From Liquorilactobacillus aquaticus DSM 21051 (GTDB taxonomy: Bacteria > Bacillota > Bacilli > Lactobacillales > Lactobacillaceae): a stretch of DNA of 49,730 nucleotides. Where the stretch lies: NCBI RefSeq assembly GCF_001436755.1, contig NZ_AYZD01000011.1:296871-346600 (forward strand), in the 5' to 3' direction. A program made the position numbers and the translations under genes. The notes under the pieces were generated by a model, which worked only from the letters and a program-made list of their open reading frames with translations, did not search any database and was not told where the DNA came from. Below, piece by piece: positions 40,719 to 49,562 of this stretch; position 1 is the first letter of the stretch; each line of letters begins with the position of its first letter.

Positions 40719-41198
40719 ATGAACATCAAAATCATTGTTGTGGGAAAATTGAAGGAAAAGTATTTGAAACAGGGAATTGCAGAATACACTAAAAGACTTA
40801 GCAAATTTTGCAAATTTAAGATTGTTGAAGTTGCGGACGAAAAAGCACCTGAAAAATTGAGTGAAGCAGAAATGATGCAGGTTAAGGAAACTGAAGGTGA
40901 GCGAATCTTAAATAAGATCAAGGATAAAGAATATGTGTATGCGTTGGCAATTTTAGGGAAGGAGCGGTCTTCTGAGGAAATGGCACAAGAATTGCAGAAT
41001 TTGGGAACTTATGGACACAGCGATTTAACCTTTGTCATAGGTGGATCGTTGGGTCTGAGTGAAACAGTGCTCAAACGCGCTGACACACAAGTTTCATTTG
41101 GGCGCTTTACACTACCACACCAGTTAATGCGTCTTGTACTAACAGAACAAATCTACCGGAGTTTTATGATCAATGTGGGAAGTCCCTATCATAAGTGA
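40719..41198 (+). CDS. rlmH: 23S rRNA pseudouridine(1915) N3-methyltransferase RlmH
   Basis: A 159-residue SPOUT-family enzyme, the exact family length, that methylates pseudouridine 1915 of 23S rRNA in the assembled ribosome. Family marks are [38 protein letters not shown] and the knot end [30 protein letters not shown]. The ATG at 40719 is preferred over 40701 owing to AAAGGTGGAG upstream. It is the ortholog of staphylococcal orfX, the SCC integration gene. Its final codons contain the att sequence. The coding end is kept intact, which is how SCC elements insert. Confidence 0.97.
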   Translation: MNIKIIVVGKLKEKYLKQGIAEYTKRLSKFCKFKIVEVADEKAPEKLSEAEMMQVKETEGERILNKIKDKEYVYALAILGKERSSEEMAQELQNLGTYGHSDLTFVIGGSLGLSETVLKRADTQVSFGRFTLPHQLMRLVLTEQIYRSFMINVGSPYHK

Positions 41199-41203
41199 TG
41201 CGG
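41187..41203 (+). other. SCC-type attachment site (att) at the rlmH 3' end
   Basis: The sequence TATCATAAGTGATGCGG spans the end of rlmH (Tyr-His-Lys-stop) and the first bases after it. It matches the staphylococcal SCC direct-repeat core TATCAYAARTGATGCGG at all 17 positions as I recall that consensus, and the following TTT also agrees with the SCC end. I found no second full copy up to 49730, so the partner site should lie beyond the window. Confidence 0.82.
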
Positions 41204-41779
41204 TTTGTCAGTGTATGAATGAATGGTTGAATCCAAAAGAAATAGGTTGTACCATCAAAACTCAAAATATAGGAGACCCACGAGGTTCAGTACGTACCTC
41301 AAATAGTGGTAGATTACCGTTGGAATACTCTTGTTTCTTTTAAATTTTATATTGGAAATAAGAATATAATGCATTTTAGTGTTTTTAAACTGGATTTTAA
41401 CTAATAAAAACGTCAATAACCAGTTTTTTATTGAATTTTCCAACCAATGTGGTTTTCTGCATGCTGGAGTGTCTGAGCCACAGACTCCTGATGCGCCTGA
41501 TTGTCGACAAATGGGACAAACCTGATAAATTTACTTCAGAGTTCCTATTGCAAGCTCAAGCTTTTACGGAGTTTTTCGGTAATAAAACAATAGGATTAGA
41601 CTATTACATTTCAATTAAAATTATATTGATATATTCCTGCTAATGCGATAGTTTGGGTACTGAACGCGGTATCTAGTAATTCTTGCGGCTAATCAATATT
41701 TTTATAGTACAGAAAAGGATTGGTCATCATAAATGGTGTAAAATTGGCCATTAGATCATGTAATGAGAGAGGTAAATCA

Positions 41780-41947
41780 TTGTTACTACATCAATTGTTG
41801 AATCTTTTTGAATAAGATCATAAAATGGAATCAAGTGATATTGGTTCAATTTTGAATAGGAAGTATGGCATAGCGTATCATAACGAGATTCTTGCAACAA
41901 TTATTGGTGTACTGTTAAATAGATTTAATGGAAAATTGTCGGATTGA
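41780..41947 (+). pseudogene. Decayed small gene near the att site
   Basis: A TTG after GAGAGG opens a frame reading LLHQLLNLFE, a TAA (41813-41815), then DHKMESSDIGSILNRKYGIA and YHNEILATIIGVLLNRFNGK before TGA. A further coding-like piece (IEIKIVKSLIEKPSRSHLRG) follows in another frame to about 42020. This looks like a gene with one nonsense codon and a frameshift. I recognise no family. The rest of 41199-42081 shows nothing I can support as a gene. Confidence 0.35.
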
Positions 41948-42081
41948 AATTAAAATAGTTAAAAGTTTAATTGAAAAGCCAAGTCGTTCACATTTACGAG
42001 GAATCAGACAATTTTTAATATAGTAAGAATAAAGTTAATGTTCAGTGTAGGTAATAATTTTTTCGGAGGAGTTTTTTACCA

Positions 42082-43221
42082 GTGTTAGTTAAGGATATTT
42101 TAGATTGTATACCCAAAAGCTACAAGCCCAGAAAAAGCACAAAAAAGATAGATGTTAGACAGTATTTTCGAGGAAGTGAGAGTATAAATCAAACTCTTGA
42201 AAGCCTTAAAATTTTATGTATATCTGAAACATTTGTTGAAAATACAGAATTAAGTGCGAAAGAAGTTGTGTCTGGTAAGTTACAACTTAAAGAAGAAAAG
42301 ATAGAAAATAGAGAGTGTATTGTAGCATTTATGCTAATAACAAGTTACAAGAAGCTTTTCACATCTGTTAATTTAATAGCTGAGGAATTAAGTATTGACC
42401 TTACTAAGGATGATGAAAGCTTAAAGAGAGCATTTTATTCAGTTGTGCATTTTGCCAAAAATAAATTAGGAACTGAAATAATTGAAAAAAACGTATTGGA
42501 AGACTTGCTTTCCAAACAGCATAGTTCTTTTAAAGATAAATTGTCTTTTATTGGGGAGATGAACAGAGCAGTTTGTGATGACGATTTTCTATTGAACTCA
42601 AATGGCAGCATAGTAAAGAATAGACATTTTCATGAGTCTGGCAAACAATTGCTAGTACGGTTGTTTGCGTTGAAACGTATTTTTGAGGCAATAGATATGT
42701 ATAAAACTTATAGCAGGAATCTTTATAATCCTGCAAACAGAGGTTATGAATGGCCAAAGGACTTTCTAGGTCTTAAAGAATTTGCACTTTATGAAACAGG
42801 GTTGGTCGATGAAGTTAGTGTTAATAAAGAATATACACAAAGAATACGTGAAAATAGTGTTAAAAAGATAAGCAAAAAACGAGCTAAGCTTTTTGCGAAT
42901 ATAAGTGGGTACAATAAAGAGGCAGTTAAGGCTATTATAGTGGAGATACTATTTCCTAAAGTAGTTAATGACGATAAGCAAGTGGAAGATGAGAGTACTG
43001 CAATTATAAATTTGCTTATGAATGAAAATATTCCCCAAAAATATAAGAAAAATAAGAAAAAAAAATTGGAAATGATAACCTCATTAAGAGGGGCTATGGC
43101 TAGCACAAATAATGTGCTTAGAAGTTTACAGCAAGAAAAGGAAGAAATACAGAAAGTTATTAATGTTTTTAATGTTTGTAAATATATAAAAACAAATGGC
43201 AAAATAAAAGAAAGTCATTAA
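42082..43221 (+). CDS. Unrecognised cassette cargo protein, 379 residues
   Basis: Start GTG 42082 with GGAGGAG 10 bases upstream. The protein is soluble-looking, with no signal peptide or membrane segment, and mostly helical. Residues about 1-30 are basic (KSYKPRKSTKKIDVRQYFRG); a central part has SGKQLLVRLFALKRIFEAID and NPANRGYEWPKDFLGLKEFA. Near the C terminus is a lysine run (KYKKNKKKKLE) and a heptad-like helix (STNNVLRSLQQEKEEIQKVI) that could be a coiled coil. I see no nuclease, ATPase or helix-turn-helix motif that I can name. It is the only long intact gene between rlmH and the recombination genes, so it is the likely cargo here. A defence role is possible but unproven. A strong terminator follows. 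Confidence 0.7.
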   Translation: MLVKDILDCIPKSYKPRKSTKKIDVRQYFRGSESINQTLESLKILCISETFVENTELSAKEVVSGKLQLKEEKIENRECIVAFMLITSYKKLFTSVNLIAEELSIDLTKDDESLKRAFYSVVHFAKNKLGTEIIEKNVLEDLLSKQHSSFKDKLSFIGEMNRAVCDDDFLLNSNGSIVKNRHFHESGKQLLVRLFALKRIFEAIDMYKTYSRNLYNPANRGYEWPKDFLGLKEFALYETGLVDEVSVNKEYTQRIRENSVKKISKKRAKLFANISGYNKEAVKAIIVEILFPKVVNDDKQVEDESTAIINLLMNENIPQKYKKNKKKKLEMITSLRGAMASTNNVLRSLQQEKEEIQKVINVFNVCKYIKTNGKIKESH

Positions 43222-43315
43222 CAAGTTAACAAAAATTAAATCGCTGATGTAATCGGCTTAAATGTAAATATACTTATAAATTGAGGAAGAGTCTGGGACG
43301 TGATTCGGAATCGAT

Positions 43316-43359
43316 AAAAAATGAGATAGAAAATTTTCGAATTTTCTATCTCATTTTTT
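43316..43359. terminator. Terminator after the cargo gene
   Basis: A 20-bp perfect stem (43316-43335 with 43340-43359) with a TTCG loop, A-run before and T-run after. It is preceded by GAGTCTGGGACG, a word I recall from intergenic repeats of lactic acid bacteria and staphylococci. Confidence 0.88.
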
Positions 43360-43623
43360 TATTTCTTCAAATCATTGAACAAACATGATGTTTTTATCAG
43401 GTAATACAACGTTAATGTCAATTTTATTCCAAGTTTTTGATAAAATTTTGGCCGAAAATCGCTGAAATGAAAATGATAATTAAATTTTCAAGTTAGCAAG
43501 AATTTGGAGAACACAGTAACCTTAAAAAAATTTTTTTAAGAGCGAGTACAAACTCCATATGCTAGTTATATTCTATTTTTGTAAGCTAACAGGTTTACGA
43601 AATAATTAAAGGAGGAACTAGTT

Positions 43624-43899
43624 ATGATCAATTCAATAACAGAAATAATACTAACTTAAATTAAATATTTTATCAATAATTCTGAAATTCAAAAAAATTT
43701 CAGTTTTAAAGCCTTTTGCATAGGTATCAAAGAAGTTGAAGAATTCTCGGTAAATGTGGGTTGGAAAAGCGCTTATCAAGATAAGAACGGATGTAAGTTC
43801 AGATGGGCAAACTAAACCGTGATTGATGGCAGTACAGTTGTTGGTAATAAAATTGCATCAATTGCTGCTCTCATCAGTGGATTCTATTGTTCAGCTTAA
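43624..43899 (+). pseudogene. Decayed small gene with two in-frame stops
   Basis: AAAGGAGGAACTAGTT precedes an ATG and a 91-sense/stop-codon frame that is open except for TAA codons 12 and 63. Pieces read MINSITEIILT, then FSFKAFCIGIKEVEEFSVNV and GWKSAYQDKNGCKFRWAN, then TVIDGSTVVGNKIASIAALI. The good ribosome site and long coherent frame suggest a recently lost gene of about 91 residues. The hydrophobic, glycine-containing end could be a small peptide, but I cannot name it. Confidence 0.4.
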
Positions 43900-44018
43900 A
43901 GAGCCAAAGAAAATTTCGCGGGGAGCAGATTAAGCTGTGTTGTGGCGATGTACTCGCTATTGCTTAACCTTAATTAAACAAAAAATATTTATATATAATA
44001 ATTTTGGAGGCGTTTTTA

Positions 44019-45704
44019 ATGGATATCAATAACAACATCATACCGTACCCTTATTACTTGCAAAACACGTCTATTTATAGACGTGAAAAAGATGGGGCTA
44101 AATTCATTACTCCTGTCATGGGAATTGTTGGTCACTATCGAAGCTTGGAAACTCATGCTGAGATGTACGATTTGGAATATTTTGAATCTGCAACGGGATG
44201 TTTTGAAACTATTAGAGTTGATGGGAATTCTTTCACGTCACAAGGAATTGAAAAGTTGATCGCGAAGGGGATTAATTTTCCGATTCGAAATAAGCTCGAG
44301 GTACTTGATTATCTGATATCACAGAGAGGGTGTGTTCAAATTCAATATTACTACAATTCAGTCGGTTGGATAGAGAAAAATGATTGGCAAGACAATAAGC
44401 TGTTTGCGCATGATACCCTGATAAGTTCAAAAGAATGGGCTGGATTTAATGAGGGGGCACGGTACGACCTTGTTTCACGTGGAACTTTTGATGCTTGGAA
44501 CAATATGGTTCAACAGGAAGTCATGGGAAATACGGCCTTAGAATTTGCTTTGGTTCTAGGAGTCTCATCAACACTGGTTCCGTTGATTTCTTTCATCAAT
44601 CCAGACATTTCCAATCTCCTCGTTCATATTGTGGGGCAGTCTTCTTCGGGGAAAACAACCAGTGCGCAACTTGCTGCTTCAGTTTCTGGTCGGCCAACTA
44701 CTAACAATAGGGGCCTTAAACGAACTTGGGCGACAACTCAGAATGCGCTGATGGCGACTCTTAATAACAATTTTGGTATTCCAATAATTCTAGATGAGCT
44801 ATCCATGTCTAAAATTAGTGATATGACTTCGTTGGTTTATCAATTAGTGGATGGAAACGAAAAAGCACGTTCAAATCAGGATGCTGGGCTAAAGCAAATT
44901 CGTAATTGGAGTACTACCATTATTAGTACAGGAGAAGCCCGGGTTACTGATAAAATTGCTAAAAATGATGGCTTACGGGTCAGGATACTTGAGTTATCAG
45001 ATGTTGAATTCACGACCAGTCCAGAGAAGGCAGAGTATATCAAAAGTGTGGTGGTGAGAAACTATGGTTGGTTGCAACCTGAATTCGTAAAAAGACTCAT
45101 AAATGAAAAAGCTGTTTGGAATGCTATTCCAGATTATTATGAGCAATGTGTCACACTTTGCATTAAACAACTTCCAGAGTCAAAATACCGAAATCGTATT
45201 GCAGGCCGGAATGCTGTACTTATTCTAACCGCTCTTCTTTTAAATAAATTAATGGGGACAAGTATTGATTTGGAAAAGCTACATGGGTTTGTTGTTGAGC
45301 ATACAGATGATGAGCAGCTCGGTCAGGATGTGGGACAAGCAGCATTATCGGATGTCGTGCAATATCTGATACGGCATCAACGAGACCTTAAATCGTATGT
45401 TGACGACTATAACACACCGTTGAACTTAATTGGAATGTTTATCCGCCCGGAAGCCACTGATACAAACATTCGTATAGCTATTTTAAAAAATGAAATGACA
45501 CGAATACTTGATGACTTGGGCTACGAAGACAAGTCAACAGTTTTTAGATTATGGAAACAGCGCGGAATATTAGAAAGTGAGAAAGATCGAAAAACCAAGC
45601 GGGTCACGATAAATAGTCAACGTGCAGTAACCTACACTTTGAAATTGGATTGGGAGTATCGTAAGGAATTTTTCGTTCTCAATAAGAAACAATTCTTAGA
45701 CTAA
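44019..45704 (+). CDS. Cch-like self-loading AAA+ helicase (DUF927 family) of an SCC-type element
   Basis: A 561-residue protein. The N-terminal part (about 1-190) resembles the DUF927 region; the AAA+ core has Walker A VGQSSSGKTT (205-214) and Walker B IPIILDELS (Asp259, Glu260). It continues with an arginine-bearing TGEARVTDK, and the C-terminal third looks like a winged-helix end (STVFRLWKQRGILESEKDRKTKR). Staphylococcal SCC elements carry Cch, an MCM-like self-loading helicase thought to replicate the excised circle, directly upstream of ccr genes, as here. The ATG at 44019 follows GGAGG. The family call is by motif and context, not by alignment. Confidence 0.82.
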   Translation: MDINNNIIPYPYYLQNTSIYRREKDGAKFITPVMGIVGHYRSLETHAEMYDLEYFESATGCFETIRVDGNSFTSQGIEKLIAKGINFPIRNKLEVLDYLISQRGCVQIQYYYNSVGWIEKNDWQDNKLFAHDTLISSKEWAGFNEGARYDLVSRGTFDAWNNMVQQEVMGNTALEFALVLGVSSTLVPLISFINPDISNLLVHIVGQSSSGKTTSAQLAASVSGRPTTNNRGLKRTWATTQNALMATLNNNFGIPIILDELSMSKISDMTSLVYQLVDGNEKARSNQDAGLKQIRNWSTTIISTGEARVTDKIAKNDGLRVRILELSDVEFTTSPEKAEYIKSVVVRNYGWLQPEFVKRLINEKAVWNAIPDYYEQCVTLCIKQLPESKYRNRIAGRNAVLILTALLLNKLMGTSIDLEKLHGFVVEHTDDEQLGQDVGQAALSDVVQYLIRHQRDLKSYVDDYNTPLNLIGMFIRPEATDTNIRIAILKNEMTRILDDLGYEDKSTVFRLWKQRGILESEKDRKTKRVTINSQRAVTYTLKLDWEYRKEFFVLNKKQFLD

Positions 45705-45721
45705 GAAGGAGGTCAAATATC

Positions 45722-45808
45722 ATGGGTCAAAAAAAATTGACATTAGAAAAATTTGCGGAGCAATTGGTTCAGATTATTATTGAATTTATGAATGAAGAAG
45801 GGGAATAA
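45722..45808 (+). CDS. 28-residue microprotein between helicase and recombinases
   Basis: ATG 45722 follows AAGGAGGTCAA. It reads MGQKKLTLEKFAEQLVQIII then EFMNEEGE. It starts 17 bases after the helicase stop and ends one base before the recombinase GTG, so its stop and the next start are coupled. An amphipathic helix is likely. Its excellent ribosome site and tight fit in the operon argue that it is translated. Small frames occur at this place in staphylococcal elements too, as I recall; the function is unknown. Confidence 0.65.
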   Translation: MGQKKLTLEKFAEQLVQIIIEFMNEEGE

Positions 45809-45809
45809 C

Positions 45810-47198
45810 GTGAGAAAAAGGGCTGTTGGATATGCTCGTGTTTCAACTATTAGACAAGCTTCACAGGGTTTTTCCCTGTTGTCTCAAAGCCAAAGGATAG
45901 CAGGGATTGCACAAGAGCGCGGCTGGGATTTGAAGATGTTTCAGGATGAAGGTTTAAGTGGATATCACATGTCTAATCGTCAAGGGATACAGAGTTTGAT
46001 AACAGAAATAAAATGCACCAAGCAAATTGACTATCTAATCATTACTAAACTTGATCGTCTGAGTCGTAATGCAAAAGAACTTTTGCAACTGATGGAGTTA
46101 TTTCGTAAGAATGGGGTGACATTAATCAGTTTGACTGAACAATTGGATGATTTAACAACATCTATGGGAATGGCCCAAGCACAGATTTACGGAGCTGTTG
46201 CAGAATTTGAAAGATCGATTATCCAAGAAAATGTGCGCTTGGGTTTGGCTAATAAGTTTCAGCAGGGGCGAGTGATTTCATCTCAGTTACCATACGGATA
46301 TTTTTTCAATGAGCAACACAAAGTCCAAATTGAAACAGCAACCTCGGAAGTTGTTAAATTTCTGTACAAAACATATCTGGAAGGTAAGGGGTATCGTAAA
46401 CTATCAACGTTGGTTAGAGAAAAATTTAACACGAAACTTCGGCCGGTTAATATAAAGAAGATCTTGATGAATCAACGTTATATTGGGATAGTTAAAACGA
46501 ATTACGGAAAACGTCAAGATATGTATCCAACAATTATAGAAAAACAGACCTTTGCTGATGTGCAGACATTAATGACAAAAAAAAGACAAAACTGTCCAAG
46601 AAGAAGAATCAAAAAAGAACCACAATTGTTACATGGAAAGCTAGTCTGCCCTGTGTGCAAACACCATATGTCAGATAATCGAGTATGCTCAAACGGGAAG
46701 ACGTACAACTATTATTATTGTAGTGTGGGTACGAATTATCCACGACAAGACAAAGCGTACCATTCCTATCGGCTTAAAAGTACTGATATTGAACGAAAAG
46801 TTACTGAAACAATTCGCACTATTTTTAAAAGTGAGGTTTTCCAAGGCCTTTTCGTTAAAGCTGTGGTACGACAACTTTCCGCTAAGAAAAAGGTAAAGGC
46901 GTACGAGAAACACGTTACTGACCGTAAGCAAATTTTTATGCAATTTGAAAACGGTGAATTAACTGTGGAACAATTGAAGGAACGACTAACAATCACTAAT
47001 GACAGAGATGCACTAAGAAACCGACAACGTAAAGTGAATTTGAATATGATTTTGGGGTCGTTTTTAAAACTAGGACAACAAGGCTTTGTTGATTTGATCG
47101 TAAGCAGTATAACCGTCGATAAAAGAAAAAATGTAAAATCTATTTTATTAGGTAAAGGTGAATTTGACCTCGTACACTTACAAAAGGAGCTGTTATGA
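45810..47198 (+). CDS. Large serine recombinase, CcrA-like
   Basis: A 462-residue site-specific recombinase. The catalytic domain (about 1-140) has nucleophile Ser12 in VGYARVSTIRQ, then IITKLDRLSRN and AQIYGAVAEFERSIIQENV. The recombinase domain (about 160-280) has VSSQLPYGYFF and NIKKILMNQRYIGIVK. A zinc ribbon (LVCPVCKHHMSDNRVC) follows, then a charged helical tail. CcrA is about 450 residues, CcrB about 540, and this gene and the next follow that pattern. The GTG at 45810 follows AAGGGG; the frame reaches further back into the microprotein gene. It should act with its partner in excision and integration at rlmH. Assigned by architecture and context. Confidence 0.88.
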   Translation: MRKRAVGYARVSTIRQASQGFSLLSQSQRIAGIAQERGWDLKMFQDEGLSGYHMSNRQGIQSLITEIKCTKQIDYLIITKLDRLSRNAKELLQLMELFRKNGVTLISLTEQLDDLTTSMGMAQAQIYGAVAEFERSIIQENVRLGLANKFQQGRVISSQLPYGYFFNEQHKVQIETATSEVVKFLYKTYLEGKGYRKLSTLVREKFNTKLRPVNIKKILMNQRYIGIVKTNYGKRQDMYPTIIEKQTFADVQTLMTKKRQNCPRRRIKKEPQLLHGKLVCPVCKHHMSDNRVCSNGKTYNYYYCSVGTNYPRQDKAYHSYRLKSTDIERKVTETIRTIFKSEVFQGLFVKAVVRQLSAKKKVKAYEKHVTDRKQIFMQFENGELTVEQLKERLTITNDRDALRNRQRKVNLNMILGSFLKLGQQGFVDLIVSSITVDKRKNVKSILLGKGEFDLVHLQKELL

Positions 47199-47199
47199 T

Positions 47200-48837
47200 T
47201 TGGCTGAAATAAAGGTAAAAAGGACAGTTGGATATATCAGAGTTTCTACCAGGGATCAAGCATTAGAGGGCTACTCGTTGGATGCTCAACGGCAAAAAAT
47301 AAATGAATTCTGTCAACATGATGATATGAAGCTAATAAAGATTTACGCTGACGAAGGAATTTCTGGAAGTAGTGTTACAAAAAGGCCTGGAATTCAAGAG
47401 CTTCTTGAGGATGCTAAAAGCAAAAAATTTGATATGGTTGTTGTCTGGAAAAACAGCCGAATTGCACGCAATACGAAAGATCTGTTGGAGATGGTCGATC
47501 TCTTTCAAAAAAATGGAATAGGCTTTGCTTCTGTGTCAGAAAAAATAGATCTTGACTCAGCACAAGGAAGATTCATGTTCACAATCATGGGCACGGTTAG
47601 CGAACTTGAGAGAAATAACATTGCAGAAAATGTTTATCTTGGTATGTATAAAAGAGCGCAAGAGGGATATGCAACTGTTGGGCGGGTTTTGGGATATAAA
47701 CCGGGAATTGATGAATTAGGAAAGAAAATTTTAAAGATTGAGCCTGAAGAAGCAAAGATCATTCGTCTGATTTTCAATTTGTTCGATCAAGAAAAGGGAT
47801 TGAGGGCGATCGCTAATGAGTTAAATCATCGAGGCTATCAAACAAAAAATGGTAATGAATTTTCGACAATAGCAGTTAAAGGTATTATCGATAATCCGTT
47901 ATATGTTGGACAAGTACGCTATGCCAAGTATCGTAATTGGGATAAGAAAAGACGCAATGGTTTAAATGAAAAAATGGTACTAGTGCAGGGAAAACATGAA
48001 CCCATAATTTCACAAGAACTTTGGAATCGAGTGGAGGCGAGGCGAAAAAGTACTTCAAAACTTCCGGCATGGGACCATCAAGGTACTAATATATTGACGG
48101 GATTGTTGAAATGCCCTGCGTGTGGTGGACCGATGGCAGCAAGTAATACGACCAATACTTTGAAAGACGGAACTAAAAAACGTATTCGTTATTATAGTTG
48201 TGCAAATTTTCGTAATAAGGGTAGCAAAGTTTGTCATGCTAATTCAATTCGTGCAGAAGAAGCCGAAACACTAGTGATGAAAAAATTATTATATGTTGTA
48301 ACTGAGCCGAACATCGTACAGATCATTGCGAGAAAAATGGACAAGGAAAAGAATGCAAATATTCAACTATTGCAAGAGATTGTCTCTAATAAGGAGGCTA
48401 TTATGAAGGATTTAGAGGCAAGAGTCAGCAAGTATGAGGATCTTGGAAGGGAAGATGCGGTTCTTGCACAGAGTATAGCATCCAGAAAAGTAGCTTTAAT
48501 TAATGAAATTGTGGGGCTGCAAGCAGAAATTAATCAATGTTCGAAAAAAATATTAGCGTATGGAAACGGGCCAACGAGTACATCGATAAAAAGGGTTGTA
48601 AGTTTGATCAAAGAAATCATTTCGAACAAGGAACGCAAGTACCTCAAGAGAATGTTTGCATTGTTTATTGATAATATCCAGTTTAGCCGCAAAGAAAAGT
48701 TAATTTGGGTAGAAATGTTTTTCGATGATAAGGTTGTACAGCAGATAAAGAAGCATCAACGAGAAGGAGCGGGTTCCCTGAAGGGAGCACCTGCTCCTTC
48801 TTTGCAGTCACACGAAGAAATAATTATAAAAGTATAG
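47200..48837 (+). CDS. Large serine recombinase, CcrB-like
   Basis: A 545-residue recombinase. Nucleophile Ser16 is in VGYIRVSTRDQALEGYSLDAQ, followed by VVVWKNSRIARNTKDLL and IMGTVSELERNNIAENVYLGM. The recombinase domain (about 160-300) has GVIDNPLYVGQ-like IIDNPLYVGQVRYAKYRNW. A zinc ribbon (LKCPACGGPMAAS with YSCANF) precedes a long coiled-coil segment (about 375-455). The length agrees with CcrB. The start is TTG 47200, one base after the stop of the first recombinase, with AAGGAG 10 bases ahead; the longer in-frame start overlapping it lacks a ribosome site. Two adjacent, non-identical serine recombinases are the mark of ccrAB. Confidence 0.88.
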   Translation: MAEIKVKRTVGYIRVSTRDQALEGYSLDAQRQKINEFCQHDDMKLIKIYADEGISGSSVTKRPGIQELLEDAKSKKFDMVVVWKNSRIARNTKDLLEMVDLFQKNGIGFASVSEKIDLDSAQGRFMFTIMGTVSELERNNIAENVYLGMYKRAQEGYATVGRVLGYKPGIDELGKKILKIEPEEAKIIRLIFNLFDQEKGLRAIANELNHRGYQTKNGNEFSTIAVKGIIDNPLYVGQVRYAKYRNWDKKRRNGLNEKMVLVQGKHEPIISQELWNRVEARRKSTSKLPAWDHQGTNILTGLLKCPACGGPMAASNTTNTLKDGTKKRIRYYSCANFRNKGSKVCHANSIRAEEAETLVMKKLLYVVTEPNIVQIIARKMDKEKNANIQLLQEIVSNKEAIMKDLEARVSKYEDLGREDAVLAQSIASRKVALINEIVGLQAEINQCSKKILAYGNGPTSTSIKRVVSLIKEIISNKERKYLKRMFALFIDNIQFSRKEKLIWVEMFFDDKVVQQIKKHQREGAGSLKGAPAPSLQSHEEIIIKV

Positions 48838-49562
48838 AACAATATTGATAAAATTATATTTTTATGATTAATCGTGGATAAGCTTGGCAAACTGTAAGTC
48901 GCTTTTATATGAATGTCTGTAAATGTATATTGTTCTGTTTAAAATATAACGGGAAAGCGGGAATATCGATTTGGATAGCTTTAAATTAAACATATTTTTG
49001 CCCAATTTGTAGGGGATAGAAACCATATAAAGCGGGAAACAGAACTAAATTGTGCTATGAACAGCTGAATGATTATCTGAAAACTAGGATGTGGATGTCG
49101 AAGCGCTTGATAACTATGGATTCAGAATGAGCAAGATTGTGACTCTTGAAAATATACAGTCTTCACAATGGAATTTGTTTCAAGAAAAATAGAAGTAACC
49201 TCGGAGCAACAAGCTACATGTAATTGAATAATGCAACAGGGTCAGTTAATAGAACATCATGCTGAGTTATAACACCAAGCAAATGAGGGGGAAAGGGCAA
49301 ACACAGATATTACAATTGATTTTATGAATTTTCAAGCGAATATTCATCAATGAGCGTAATGACCACCGTTAGATTTATATATTATTAAAATGAATGCAGC
49401 TAATCAAGTTGTGTTTTTTATTTTGAATATAAGGAGGTTTGAAAGGAAAATGTAAGGCAAAGTAACTTCTAAAGTGAAGTAGCGAAAGGCGTGATTAGTG
49501 CCTAAAATATCTAAAGGGCGACAATTGGTTTGTATTTTAAAAAACTATGGAGGAGGACAGCT
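48838..49562 (+). other. Region of decayed coding fragments downstream of the recombinases
   Basis: No intact gene is visible. Short coherent pieces occur in different frames: FAQFVGDRNHIKRETELN, then CYEQLNDYLKTR, then DVDVEALDNYGFRMSKIVTL (about 49008-49190), and MQQGQLIEHHAEL with a TAA before HQANEGERANTDITIDFMNF (about 49232-49350). They look like genes broken by frameshifts and stops. In staphylococcal elements, small conserved genes follow ccrB; these pieces may be remains of such genes, but I cannot match them. Confidence 0.4.

Noticed and set aside
41431-41643. Open frame of 70 residues on the plus strand
   Set aside because: No ribosome site, odd composition and no family resemblance. 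It lies in the decayed stretch past the att site, so I treat it as chance.
41873-41883. GCGTATCATAA, resembling the left half of the SCC att repeat
   Set aside because: Only the TATCATAA core and two or three bases before it agree; the RTGATGCGG half is absent. It is more likely chance in AT-rich DNA than a second boundary.
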